DNA from: Niastella caeni
GTDB taxonomy: Bacteria > Bacteroidota > Bacteroidia > Chitinophagales > Chitinophagaceae
Direction of reading: 5' to 3'
DNA length: 64,000 nt
Assembly (NCBI RefSeq): GCF_004834005.1
Contig: NZ_STFF01000010.1
Span: 124,001 to 188,000 of the forward strand
This document shows positions 33,484 to 42,233 of the stretch, one piece after another. The notes below the pieces were generated by a model, which did not search any database, had not been told where the DNA came from, and worked only from the letters and a program-made list of their open reading frames with translations. Positions within the stretch are counted from its first letter, which is position 1, and each line of letters starts with the position of its first letter. The translations under genes and the position numbers were made by a program.

Positions 33484-36065
33484 TGGAGGCACTAATAGAT
33501 AAACTAACTGTCGAAATTTTACATGAACCGTATTTTTATAGTTTAGTGGATAAGTGTGCACAACTCTATGCTTCAAAAGAATTTGATTTCAATAGCAATT
33601 TGACTGATAATGAATTGCTGTCGGCGAAAGAGCTAAAAGACTCCTTGAAATATGCCGATCTATTGTCGAACTCGTCCGATGTTGTCGCGCGCGAATACGC
33701 CTACCAGATTATAACCCATTTGAACTCTGCATTTGCGCAAAATCCATTTTATAAAACTGTTTCTAAAACAGTTTATTCGAAACTCGGCAACTTTCCGGCG
33801 ATTAACTACCTAGAGACCAGAAACGGGAATTCCGCAGAGGTACCCTTCGAGCGTTTGTTAGAGATGGAATCAAAAAAGATTTTACAAGCGGTACCGAATC
33901 AAGATGGGTATGTGTTTACTGATGCACAATACAAGCTTTTCTCTCGTTTGATTTCAAGCACTCAATTTAGTTTTTCCGGCCCGACATCTATGGGTAAGTC
34001 TTTTGTTATCAAGTGTTTTATTAAGAGTATCATTAGAAATATACCATGTGAAAATATGGTAATACTCGTGCCTACAAGGGCGTTGATAAATCAATTTGCC
34101 CTGGATTTAAAAAAAGATTTGGATGCAGATCTTCGGAACTATAGGTATAAAATCATTACAAATTCCAGTGTAACTGAGTTAACGGAAGAGAGTTTTAGCT
34201 ATATAATGGTGCTTACGCCAGAACGACTAATATCATTTTTGTCCAATGACCAGCAGACGCCAGTGGGTTTCCTGTTTGTCGACGAAGCGCATAAGCTTGC
34301 ACAGCTAAAAGATACACGGAGTGTTACAACTTATAGTGCAATCGAAAAAGCGCTGTTAAAATTCGGTCGCAATCTAAAGCTTTATTTCTCTTCACCTAAT
34401 GTATCGAACCCTGAGGTGTTCCTCGACTTATTTAACAGAAATATAGGTGATAGTACTTTCAAAACTGAGGAGTCACCAGTAACGCAGAATATCTATTTTA
34501 TAGATTTATTGGAAAAGCGGGTTGAATCAATCCAACGGAACGCGACTCAAAATCGAATTATTCCTTTTGACAGTCGTTTTAATTCCGTTAACGACGTTAT
34601 TACATTAATGGGTAACGGCCAGAATAACTTAATCTATAATAATAGCAAGCAAAAAACAATCAATGTAGCCAAAACATTTGCTGATTCGAGTTCGATGATA
34701 GTCAATTTGCATTCCGAAGTTGTCAAAGCCATTGTTCAAATCAGAGAATATGTGCACCCTGAATATTATCTAGCGGATTTATTAACAAAAAAGGTCGCTT
34801 ATCACCATGGAAAACTACCACAGTTAATCAGAAATCTAATTGAGCATCTATATAAAAATGAATTGGTGTCATATGTATTCTGCACCTCAACCTTATTGGA
34901 AGGTGTAAATATGCCAACAAAAAACCTTTTTATACTTAATAACCAAAATGGTTTAAACAAACTGGAGGATATTGATTTTTGGAATTTGGTAGGGCGTGCA
35001 GGTCGTTTAAATGTTGAATTGTCAGGAAATATTTATTGCATACGGCATGAGGACTGTAATTGGGATAATAAGGATGTAATCTTACAAAAAAAAGCGATAG
35101 CCATTACACCGACGGTAATTTCCAGGATCGACAATAATCTCAAAAAAATTGAGAGACTTTTATTGGAACAGGAGATATCTGGTTCACAAATTGAGAAAGA
35201 GGTATTAAAATATATAGCAAATATTATTTCTATAGACAGTCTACAAACTAAGTCAACATATCAAAGTCCGATCATAAACAAATTAATTCAGGAAAAAAAG
35301 GAGAAAATCATTCAGATCGCACAATGGCAGGGACAAAATATTAATGTGCCATTCCGCATATTAAATGGAAACCCGTCGATTAGCATTACTATCCAGCAAA
35401 AGGTTTATAACCAACTGTCAGACGATCACAGAATGGGAGTCAATATTTTGCTTCCAAGCAGTAACAGTGAAAGGTTTTACGAAACTTGCAGAGCATTACT
35501 TGAAAAGTTCTACGAACTCTATAATTGGTCAACAGCAGAAAGAAAGTTACGCAATAGGAATAGTCTCACCTATTATGCGGTTCTAATGACTCAATGGATT
35601 AAAGGATTTAACTTGAGTCAGATTATCCAACAGTCTATTGATTATTACGGCACTAACAGTAGCAAGATTGAAGTTAATTATAATGAGTATGTGCCTTTCG
35701 AAAAAGGTAATGTACAACATATTAATATCGTGATAGAAAATATTATCGATGATATTGAACATGTTCTGCGGTTTTTATTAGAAAAGTATTTTAATCATTA
35801 TTATCAGGTACTTCTCAATATCCTCGGTGAGAACCATGCTGGTGAGAATTGGGCAAATCTTTTGGAATATGGAACCCAAAACAGAGTGGTGATTGCCTTG
35901 CAGAATATCGGTTTATCACGTCATACTGCTCTGTCGGTGTATGCCCGCGGTCGCAGCTATTTAAATATAGAAGATGGTAAATTAAAGGAAATTAACAAAG
36001 AGGGCTTATTGCGAATATTCAGTTCAACCTCTATTGAATATGATGAGGTTCAAAAAATGCTTTAG
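33480..36065 (+). CDS. hamB: Hachiman helicase HamB
   Basis: A protein of 861 residues with superfamily 2 helicase motifs: SGPTSMGKSF (Walker A, about 164-173), VPTRALINQF (motif Ia), LFVDEAHKL (DEAH box, near 267-273), FCTSTLLEGVNMPTKNL (motif V) and WNLVGRAGRL (motif VI). The last 300 residues are helical and unassigned. HamB senses DNA ends or intact-genome status and controls HamA. It overlaps hamA in an ATGATGG junction, so either ATG (33480 or 33483) may be used. Both subunits appear complete. Confidence 0.9.
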   Translation: MMEALIDKLTVEILHEPYFYSLVDKCAQLYASKEFDFNSNLTDNELLSAKELKDSLKYADLLSNSSDVVAREYAYQIITHLNSAFAQNPFYKTVSKTVYSKLGNFPAINYLETRNGNSAEVPFERLLEMESKKILQAVPNQDGYVFTDAQYKLFSRLISSTQFSFSGPTSMGKSFVIKCFIKSIIRNIPCENMVILVPTRALINQFALDLKKDLDADLRNYRYKIITNSSVTELTEESFSYIMVLTPERLISFLSNDQQTPVGFLFVDEAHKLAQLKDTRSVTTYSAIEKALLKFGRNLKLYFSSPNVSNPEVFLDLFNRNIGDSTFKTEESPVTQNIYFIDLLEKRVESIQRNATQNRIIPFDSRFNSVNDVITLMGNGQNNLIYNNSKQKTINVAKTFADSSSMIVNLHSEVVKAIVQIREYVHPEYYLADLLTKKVAYHHGKLPQLIRNLIEHLYKNELVSYVFCTSTLLEGVNMPTKNLFILNNQNGLNKLEDIDFWNLVGRAGRLNVELSGNIYCIRHEDCNWDNKDVILQKKAIAITPTVISRIDNNLKKIERLLLEQEISGSQIEKEVLKYIANIISIDSLQTKSTYQSPIINKLIQEKKEKIIQIAQWQGQNINVPFRILNGNPSISITIQQKVYNQLSDDHRMGVNILLPSSNSERFYETCRALLEKFYELYNWSTAERKLRNRNSLTYYAVLMTQWIKGFNLSQIIQQSIDYYGTNSSKIEVNYNEYVPFEKGNVQHINIVIENIIDDIEHVLRFLLEKYFNHYYQVLLNILGENHAGENWANLLEYGTQNRVVIALQNIGLSRHTALSVYARGRSYLNIEDGKLKEINKEGLLRIFSSTSIEYDEVQKML

Positions 36066-36173
36066 ATTTTTAAGATGGTTTAACCTGTATGGGATGTAAC
36101 AAAATTTATTGATTATCATTAAAAGAACAAAAAGCTATTTATATTAAAGAATTGATAAAAATTATAAAACGAC

Positions 36174-37211
36174 ATGAAGTCAGTAGTTAAACAAGAAGAA
36201 TTTTTAAAAAAATATAATATTGACATTAAAGTTTTTAAGGATACAACTCTCGTTTGGGAAGACCTTAATAAGATATATTTAGACTACTGTAAGGAAATTC
36301 CGAAGCTTGAAGCCTCAGCAATTTATATTTTCAATAACCTAATGAAGGTGGCTGATGTACACTCAGTCAGGTATAGAATAAAAGATGCTGAACATGTAGT
36401 TGAAAAAGTTATCAGGAAACGGATAAAAGATCCTCAGAAAGTAATTACAATAGACAACTACAAAACTGAACTAACAGACTTAATCGGTGTGAGAGCTCTT
36501 CACTTGTTTAAAGAGCAATGGAACTCTATACATGAATTTATAACAGCAACTTGGGACCTGAAAGAAATTCCAGTTGCTAATTTTAGAGAAGGAGATTCTG
36601 CAGAATATAAAAAAAAGTTTGAAGAAGCAGGCTGTGAATTAAAAGAGCATCCGTTTGGATATCGCTCTGTTCATTATATAGTAGAAACAAAACCAGCGAA
36701 GAAGACTTATTTTTCTGAAATTCAGGTGAGAACAATATTTGAAGAGGCTTGGAGTGAAATCGACCATACAATTCGGTATCCTTACGATCAAGACAATCTA
36801 CTATTTGGCCAGTTTCTATTAATTCTAAATAGGTTGGCAGGGAGTGCAGATGAAATGGGGACATATATTTCTTATCTAAAAAGAGAACTCCAAGAAAAAG
36901 AAAACAAACATAGGCAGGCTATAACTGAAAAAGATACCCTTATACAACAATTAGAGCAGAAAATTAAAGAGCTGAAATTAAAAGAGCCAGATTTGAAGTT
37001 TATAACTGAAGCATTGAACAAATTAAAGCTTCCCATCATTGATACTTCTGGATTTAAAGTTCCGGATTTATCTTGGTTGGACAAGATCAAGCCAATTACG
37101 TTAACTAGCTTTCCTACATTGGACTTAGAATCTTCTTCCATAACTTGGATGGATAGAATCAAAGCCTCTGATGAGAAAGGCGGCAAGTCAAAAGATAAAA
37201 AGAAAGATTGA
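36174..37211 (+). CDS. RelA/SpoT-synthetase-domain protein with unusual tail
   Basis: A 345-residue protein. Residues 60-215 carry a (p)ppGpp-synthetase-type nucleotidyltransferase fold: DLIGVRALHLF, HPFGYRSVHYIVETK and YFSEIQVRTIFEEAWSEIDH. No HD hydrolase, TGS or ACT domain is present. A coiled coil follows (RELQEKENKHRQAITEKDTL, about 238-275), and the tail has two related WLDKIKP/WMDRIKA turns and a Lys-rich end. It may make alarmones, or act like toxSAS/CapRel proteins that modify tRNA during phage attack; the location at the end of a defence element favours the latter. No separate antitoxin gene is visible. It starts 109 bp after hamB. Confidence 0.8.
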   Translation: MKSVVKQEEFLKKYNIDIKVFKDTTLVWEDLNKIYLDYCKEIPKLEASAIYIFNNLMKVADVHSVRYRIKDAEHVVEKVIRKRIKDPQKVITIDNYKTELTDLIGVRALHLFKEQWNSIHEFITATWDLKEIPVANFREGDSAEYKKKFEEAGCELKEHPFGYRSVHYIVETKPAKKTYFSEIQVRTIFEEAWSEIDHTIRYPYDQDNLLFGQFLLILNRLAGSADEMGTYISYLKRELQEKENKHRQAITEKDTLIQQLEQKIKELKLKEPDLKFITEALNKLKLPIIDTSGFKVPDLSWLDKIKPITLTSFPTLDLESSSITWMDRIKASDEKGGKSKDKKKD

Positions 37212-37388
37212 CTATTACAATTGATTTCTAACAACATTGCATTGGTGTTTGTGGTGGCGTAACCTTAATAGTACTGTCATCGTAGACTTAATGTAAAAGC
37301 TCAATAAAAGTGTATAAAATTAAGCCTACCTTCGTAAAGCCAACGTCAACCTGAACCAACCCAGGTAAGAATAAGCCACCCTCGCTCA

Positions 37389-37411
37389 TTGAATCGACCA
37401 AAAAATCGACC
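37389..37411 (+). repeat. Arm-type motif, right end
   Basis: TTGAATCGACCAA at 37389-37401, identical to the two copies beside the integrase, then AATCGACC at 37404-37411 as a partial second copy. It lies 47 bp inside the right attachment core. Confidence 0.65.
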
Positions 37412-37458
37412 TAAAAATTAAAGCGCTGATTTTCCTAAAGATATAACGGCCGCACATA

Positions 37459-37473
37459 TCCCGTCCGGTCCGC
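37459..37473 (+). other. Right attachment core repeat
   Basis: TCCCGTCCGGTCCGC, identical to 20386-20400. It is followed by a hairpin terminator, matching the pattern at the left end. Confidence 0.75.
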
Positions 37474-37483
37474 TGGTAAGTAG

Positions 37484-37519
37484 AAACGCCTTCAAGTCGT
37501 TGGATTTGAAGGCGTTTTT
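37484..37519 (+). terminator. Intrinsic terminator right of the element
   Basis: AAACGCCTTCAA pairs perfectly with TTGAAGGCGTTT around a 10-nt loop and is followed by T residues. It may belong to the original host gene at the insertion site. Confidence 0.75.
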
Positions 37520-37726
37520 GTGTTCGAAATATTTCCACGTGACTAACTCCTCCTTGAAATAAACTTTGACTATCAAATAATTAGTGGGCTCGAAATGTTA
37601 TAATAAAATAATCATATATTATCACCCCAATTATTCCACGCAAAGGATAACAAAGCGAGTTAAAATCTGCTTCATATGTAGATAACGGAACATGATAACC
37701 CCCTAATACGTTTATGGTAACCCCTC

Positions 37727-37760
37727 ATTTCGGTGATGGTGGTTCTTCGTCAGGCTTGGT
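37727..37760 (+). repeat. IS left inverted repeat
   Basis: Matches the reverse complement of 39409-39442 with three mismatches; includes TGGTTCTTCGTCAGG. Confidence 0.85.
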
Positions 37761-37829
37761 GGTCGTGTTGATTAAACGCGACTCTTTTATAATGTAATAA
37801 GAAGTTTGTAATCTCGGCAAACGAATGGA

Positions 37830-39419
37830 ATGCCATATGATGAATTAATGTTTGGGGAATCGGAAATGTTCCAGGTGATTAATGCTGAAAAGAAAGATGG
37901 GAAGGTGTTAATCTATGTCAACAGTAAACAACCCGGAAGTAATTGTCCGGAATGTAATGACTTGAGCTCCCGTATACACAGCTATTATACAAGAAAGATT
38001 ATGGATTTGCCAATGGTAGGTAGTCAAACCTGGTTAATTCTCAACGCAAGAAAGTTTTATTGCCTCAATGTTAGTTGCGTCCGAAAAGTATTTGCAGAAA
38101 GGTTTCCAGAGCATGTAGTCACTCGTAAAACAGTTACAAAACGAGTGAATGAGAAGTTTTTAAAAATTGCTTCGTTAATGGGAGGGAATGGAGGAGTGCG
38201 AATATGTCAATTAATGAATCTCCCGACCAGTAGTTCAACCTTAATCAGATTAATACATCAACAACCCCTTGAGCAAAATACTGTTCCAAAAGTATTGGGT
38301 ATTGATGACTGGGCTTTTAAAAAGGGATCTCGATATGGCACAATTATCGTTGATCTTGAGAAAAGAAAGATAATCGACTTGTTGCCTGATAGAGAAACTC
38401 ATTCAGTAGAGCAGTGGCTAAAAGCACACCCTGGTGTTGAAATTGTAAGTCGAGACCGGTACGGTAACTTTGCCAATGGTGTAAAAAATGCATCTCCACA
38501 CATTAAGCATGTCGCAGACCGCTGGCATCTGCTTAAAAACCTAGGTGATGCTATGCAAAAAGCATTGGATAGAAATGTTATCATTTTAAAAGCGGCCAGA
38601 CAAAGGAAGAAAACTCAAGCGCATAGCGAAATACAACCCCTGTCCGGTGTAGAAAATGAAAATGAAATAATTGATAAGGGTGTAATAGCTAAAAAGTTCT
38701 ATCTAGTGAAGCAAATGCTTTTGGAGGGTAATAGTATTAAAAAAATAGCAAGGGATACGGGTGTAACACGAATCACTATCAGAAAGTGGAAATCGTTTGA
38801 CGTTCTGCCTCCTAAGAGGTCACCAACAATGACCAATATGCACTTATACGATGAATTAGTAAGAGAAATGCTGGTTGAAAACCCAACTATTGAAACAAAA
38901 GCAATCTTAAAGAAAATTAAAGAGATGGGTTATAACGGATCGGTAACTATGTGCTATGAAAACATCAGAAAACTGCGAGAAAGAAAAACAAAGAATACAG
39001 AACATCAATTGTCAACAGTTTTCTGGGTGCCGCCTAAAGCCAGCAATCTTTTTTATTTAAATAGACGAGGTTTATCACAGAGCGAGAAGATGTTTATTGA
39101 TACCCTATGTGCAGAAAGCAAAGAAATAAAAAGGGCTGCAAAACTCATAAGGCAATTCAAAAGTATGCTCAAGAAAAAAGACTGCTCAATGTTGAGTGTC
39201 TGGATTAATAATGCAATATCCTCAAACGTAAAAGAAATCAAAGGATTTGCAAAAGGATTGCTTTCTGACTTCGAAGCAATCGAAAATGGTGTAAAATTGC
39301 CATGGAGTAATGGTCCGGTAGAAGGCATGGTTAATAAGTTAAAAATAATCAAGCGTCAAATGTACGGCAGGGCTAGTTTTGAACTTTTAAGGAAAAGATT
39401 AGTTAACCACCAAACCTGA
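37830..39419 (+). CDS. ISL3-family transposase
   Basis: A 529-residue transposase. It has an N-terminal zinc-ribbon (NCPEC and FYCLNVSC), then an HTH stretch, then the DDE core: GIDDWAFKKGSRYGTIIVDL (first Asp), EIVSRDRYGNFANGVK (second Asp), a long insert with a second HTH (ARDTGVTRITIRKWK) and SNGPVEGMVNKLKIIKRQMYG (catalytic Glu). It looks full-length and uninterrupted, so the IS may be active. A start at 37848 is also possible. Confidence 0.92.
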   Translation: MPYDELMFGESEMFQVINAEKKDGKVLIYVNSKQPGSNCPECNDLSSRIHSYYTRKIMDLPMVGSQTWLILNARKFYCLNVSCVRKVFAERFPEHVVTRKTVTKRVNEKFLKIASLMGGNGGVRICQLMNLPTSSSTLIRLIHQQPLEQNTVPKVLGIDDWAFKKGSRYGTIIVDLEKRKIIDLLPDRETHSVEQWLKAHPGVEIVSRDRYGNFANGVKNASPHIKHVADRWHLLKNLGDAMQKALDRNVIILKAARQRKKTQAHSEIQPLSGVENENEIIDKGVIAKKFYLVKQMLLEGNSIKKIARDTGVTRITIRKWKSFDVLPPKRSPTMTNMHLYDELVREMLVENPTIETKAILKKIKEMGYNGSVTMCYENIRKLRERKTKNTEHQLSTVFWVPPKASNLFYLNRRGLSQSEKMFIDTLCAESKEIKRAAKLIRQFKSMLKKKDCSMLSVWINNAISSNVKEIKGFAKGLLSDFEAIENGVKLPWSNGPVEGMVNKLKIIKRQMYGRASFELLRKRLVNHQT

Positions 39420-39442
39420 CGAAGAACCACCTTCGCCGAAAT
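39409..39442 (-). repeat. IS right inverted repeat
   Basis: Inverted partner of 37727-37760, overlapping the transposase stop codon at 39417-39419. Confidence 0.85.
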
Positions 39443-39549
39443 TTACACTTCATATTTTTGAGACGGCTGCTTTTTGATTTTATAACTTTTTCTTTTCCTT
39501 TGATCCAAAGCGAGCAGGAAATTGAATTGAGATAGGGCCTCCGCGGTGA

Positions 39550-39936
39550 TTGGATATATTAAAGATGGCCATTTGCAAAGGGTCATTATATTTGGTACCT
39601 TTACATCACGTTAGTTATAAGTGGGTAAATGAATTGATGCCGAATTGCGCGGTTAAAAATTTCCAATTATGGCTGGCTGTCGATTTTGCATCCAAAAGGT
39701 GGAGGCAGGATTGGAGTAGATTGAAAAAGGTCTTTGTAGTATTGTTTTTTTTAGGTTTAACGATTTATTATGGTAAACATGTGAAAGAATCCGTTGTTTC
39801 ATTATTCGATAATTCCCCTGTCATTGAGCAGGTACAAAAAAACACAAAGGAGGTGAACATGAATAATAAATACTCAAACAGAATAGTGGTAATTGAACCT
39901 ACAAAGACAATATCAAAACATCCTGCTAATCATTAA
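39550..39936 (+). CDS. Small hypothetical membrane protein
   Basis: A 128-residue open frame, possibly starting at the Met six residues in (MAICKGSLYLV). One membrane segment is visible, KVFVVLFFLGLTIYYG near 85-100, preceded by a basic RWRQDWSRLKK that would keep the N-terminal part inside. The N-terminus (LVPLHHVSYKWVNELMP) has no recognised domain. A convincing terminator follows within 10 bp, which supports a real gene. No function can be given. Confidence 0.5.
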   Translation: MDILKMAICKGSLYLVPLHHVSYKWVNELMPNCAVKNFQLWLAVDFASKRWRQDWSRLKKVFVVLFFLGLTIYYGKHVKESVVSLFDNSPVIEQVQKNTKEVNMNNKYSNRIVVIEPTKTISKHPANH

Positions 39937-39942
39937 AGATAG

Positions 39943-39972
39943 AATAGCCTGCTTAGCGAGGCTATTTTTTTT
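39943..39972 (+). terminator. Intrinsic terminator after the small membrane protein
   Basis: AATAGCC pairs with GGCTATT around a 10-nt loop and is followed by TTTTTT. Confidence 0.75.
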
Positions 39973-40025
39973 AATTGCATTAGGATACCCGCTATAGAGA
40001 CAAACCAATGTAACAGCTGTTTATG

Positions 40026-40733
40026 TTAGATTATAATATCAGGTTCTTTAAAATCCAGTTTCCCAATTATAACATCGTCAGGTATTGAGTAATATCCAAA
40101 TTTGTCACTTTTTTTTGAAAAGATGCCGAATGTATTATTGTCTAACCATTTAGTATTTTTTGCCATTTCGTAAGCAATGTCATAACAAAACCAATTTCTA
40201 TTTTTAAAAAGTGTGACTGTTTTTGTACTATCACCAGTTTTTAATAATAAATTCAAGGTGGTTGTTTGCTCATTTTTTTCGATTATAACTTGGCCTATCC
40301 TTTTTTTATCTCTCGACATTTTTGCCGGGTATACTATTTTAAATTCAAAATCACATTCAATGATATCGATATACGCTTTTTCGAAAACTGTCCTGTCCCA
40401 ACCGTATTCGTCACTTAATTGAATTGTTGCTGTTTGAATTATGTCAAGAATGTATTTATATCTTCCTTTCCTATCAAGAGAAACATATTCGTCATGGCTA
40501 TAAAAAGGAGCAATTGAAACTATTGATCCATTTTTCCATGTCCGATTCCAAATGTTATGATAGGCTGGTTGGATTGTTATTCTGGTAGTTTTAGGAGGTT
40601 TATAACCATTCATCTTCTGAACATACAAATCACTTACATAATTTTTTAATGAAATATCCTCCCAATATTCAGGTGTGTCGTTTTTGTATGGAGTCGGAGT
40701 ATATAATGTTATGTCAGAGAATGGTGCTCCCAT
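40026..40733 (-). CDS. Hypothetical protein
   Basis: A 235-residue soluble protein of unknown family, rich in Lys, Tyr and Trp, with strand-like segments (TTRITIQPAYHNIWNRTW, TTLNLLLKTGDSTKTVTLF). No catalytic motif, signal peptide or membrane part is visible. It stands alone between the IS-linked gene and the scar zone. The uniform codon pattern and length support a real gene. Confidence 0.55.
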   Translation of the reverse strand: MGAPFSDITLYTPTPYKNDTPEYWEDISLKNYVSDLYVQKMNGYKPPKTTRITIQPAYHNIWNRTWKNGSIVSIAPFYSHDEYVSLDRKGRYKYILDIIQTATIQLSDEYGWDRTVFEKAYIDIIECDFEFKIVYPAKMSRDKKRIGQVIIEKNEQTTTLNLLLKTGDSTKTVTLFKNRNWFCYDIAYEMAKNTKWLDNNTFGIFSKKSDKFGYYSIPDDVIIGKLDFKEPDIII

Positions 40734-41065
40734 AAAAAATTATTGCTAACGAATCGGTATTTGCGATGGCAAGATATTAGCATTTTGTCACGCCGTACCG
40801 AAGCTGATTGTTGTTTTATTGTTGAAGATAATATTTATCGATTAATTATTAACGTCAAGCCGCGAACAGAAGGTGACTAAAAATATAAAAGCTCATTGTT
40901 TATCTCGTATTTCGGCGTTATTCGTCTGACAAAATATTTTGTTCGAACCGAATCCCCATTACTTGTCAAGGATTCTTTTTTAAGTTGTCTTTTGAAATTC
41001 CGGAAAATACTTATTGGAAAAGTCTACTATATTATGGAGTTCTGTCGCAAACCGGTTCGAAAGTT

Positions 41066-41150
41066 GTAACCTACAGCCCGCAAAAAAGGTTCATCAGCAA
41101 TGATGGACCTTTTTGCATTTTATACCACTTTACTTTTAGCCGGTTGATTC
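41066..41150 (+). repeat. Diverged copy of the element's left-end sequence
   Basis: TTGTAACC at 41066, then CCCGCAAAAAAGGTTCATCA and the rest of the hairpin, then CTTTACTTTTAGCCGGTTGAT, matching 20366-20473 with gaps. The 15-bp core itself is mostly lost. It marks an older integration by a related element. Confidence 0.7.
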
Positions 41151-41204
41151 AAGGAATCAAGTCACATTCCTGGGGGATTATAAATTGGGCTCCTTGAGCT
41201 ATTC

Positions 41205-41705
41205 CAGTGTTAAGGTTTGCCAGGTCGCAACTAACCATTTATGTTTCAATCTTAACTTTTTATGCATTATCACTCGCTTTTTTCATAGTATCCATAGCTT
41301 TTTTTGCATCATCACTCGCCTTTTTTAGTGCTCCTTTACTCATTCTATTTGTATCAATTGCCTTTTATGACTCGTCACTAGCCTACTTTAGAACGTGAGT
41401 AGCCTAATATGGTGTACTAATAGCTTATGTACGATCGTATGTTGCTTACTTACAATCTGAAATTGGCTATTTGTGTGGCAAAAAAAACTATTAATGCACT
41501 GAAATTGCGAAGGGATGCGCTAAAATAAGCGAGGTACGCGCCAAAATAAGCTACTGGTGAGCCACAGTTAGCTTTGGATGAGTCATAAAAGGCAAGGGGC
41601 GCACTATAAAAAGCAACTTATGTACTAATTAAAGCGAGGGTTGCACCATAAAAGGCTACAGTTGTTTCAAACAAGGCTACATTAGCTCCAATGTTTGCAA
41701 TTCCG
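41205..41705. repeat. Mirrored array 1 of degenerate 21-nt units
   Basis: Left arm: a core (T/A)(A/T)GC(C/T)T recurs at exactly 21-nt steps: 41213, 41234, 41255, 41276, 41297, 41318, 41339, 41360, 41381, 41402, 41423, 41444 and 41465. Right arm: the reverse complement of the same core recurs at 41530, 41551, 41572, 41593, 41614, 41635, 41656, 41677 and 41698. Units are only about 50-70 percent alike but share a T-rich end (CCTTTTAT). Translated outward to inward, both arms give a seven-residue pattern like SSLAFF or APLAFY, broken by stops. The strict phase and the flip in the middle set this apart from an ordinary satellite. Confidence 0.8.
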
Positions 41706-41731
41706 GCCAAAGTGATGAACATTTGTGTGAA

Positions 41732-42020
41732 TTCCTTTAAAAAGACCGGGTGAAAAGAAAGATCATTGCGCCGATCGATCTTACCGATTAATTGCCACCA
41801 TTTACCAAACTGATCTCTCCGCGCATCCTCACTTCATCGAATACCGTGACCTATATGTATTGGGTTGTTTAACTGGCTTACGGTTCTCCGATTTCTCTAC
41901 CTTAAAACCTGAAGATCTGCAACGGGATATGTTATATAAAAAGCAGGAGAAATCAGATCCCTGGGTTATTATAGGATGCGGTTAGTACAAACCGATACTA
42001 AAATTGTTTTAAATAAAGAC
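41732..42020 (+). pseudogene. Deleted relic of the tyrosine integrase
   Basis: AAAAGACCGGGTGAAAAGAA at 41740 and the stretch from about 41828 to 41970 (AATACCGTGACCTATATG, GGTTCTCCGATTTCTC, AAGATCTGCAACGGGATATG) match the intact integrase at 21228-21510 at roughly 85-90 percent. The sequence then jumps to GGATGCGGTTAGTACAA, matching 21878, so the catalytic His-Arg and Tyr region is deleted. The 3' end AATTGTTTTAAATAAAGA also matches. The gene cannot be functional. Confidence 0.85.
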
Positions 42021-42233
42021 ATTAACCATTAATCAATAAACTATGCAGACTAATCACCATTGTACCCAGTTATTGCTTGATATTAATCAAGCATCGCGAA
42101 AAGCCGATATGTGGTTGCTCGGATGGTTAACCAGGAGCGATTAGATTTCAGTTGTCAAGGACAACTTGACAACTGACTTGGTTAATCGTTGCCTGAGCGG
42201 ACAGAAACTTTTTTACAGTTTAAATATAGTAAA

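Larger units (their letters stand above)
20386..37473. mobile_element. Integrative element carrying a defence cargo (about 17 kb)
   Basis: The 15-bp sequence TCCCGTCCGGTCCGC occurs in direct orientation at 20386-20400 and 37459-37473. Just inside each end lies the 13-mer TTGAATCGACCAA: twice in tandem at 20534-20559, and once at 37389-37401 followed by a partial copy. A tyrosine integrase starts 162 bp inside the left repeat. This is the arrangement expected of attL and attR with arm-type integrase sites; circularisation would bring the arms to both sides of a single core. The cargo is almost all nucleases, helicases, a kinase, a phosphatase, Hachiman and RelA-like genes, with no conjugation genes, so the element would need a helper or another route to move between cells. 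Confidence 0.8.
37212..37829. other. Intergenic region spanning the right end of the element and the IS left end
   Basis: Holds the arm motif, the attachment core and terminator described separately, then about 200 bp of A/T-rich sequence, and from 37727 the left inverted repeat of an ISL3-type element. No tRNA gene is visible at the insertion point. Confidence 0.5.
37727..39442 (+). mobile_element. ISL3-family insertion sequence
   Basis: A single transposase gene framed by inverted repeats of about 34 bp: 37727-37760 and the reverse complement of 39409-39442 differ at only three positions and share GGTTCTTCGTCAGG. The transposase stop codon lies inside the right repeat, as in compact IS elements. 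I could not see a clear 8-bp target duplication at the edges, so the exact boundaries may differ by a few bases. It sits just outside the right end of the defence element. Confidence 0.85.
40734..42233. other. Scar zone with attachment-region relic, repeat array and integrase relic
   Basis: About 1.5 kb without an intact gene. From left to right: a copy of the attachment-side hairpin (41078-41150), the mirrored array of 21-nt units (41205-41705), and a deleted integrase copy (41732-42020). The order relic end, array, relic gene suggests that the array sits where the 5' half of an integrase gene once was. Confidence 0.6.

Noticed and set aside
41207..41398. A 63-residue hydrophobic open frame in array 1
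   Set aside because: It is one reading of the left arm (SLAFF-type heptads); the same pattern is broken by stops in the adjacent units and on the right arm.
41205..41705. The 21-nt array as a CRISPR array
   Set aside because: There is no constant repeat of 24-40 nt with unique spacers; every unit varies, the step is 21 nt, the orientation flips halfway, and no cas gene is present in the window.
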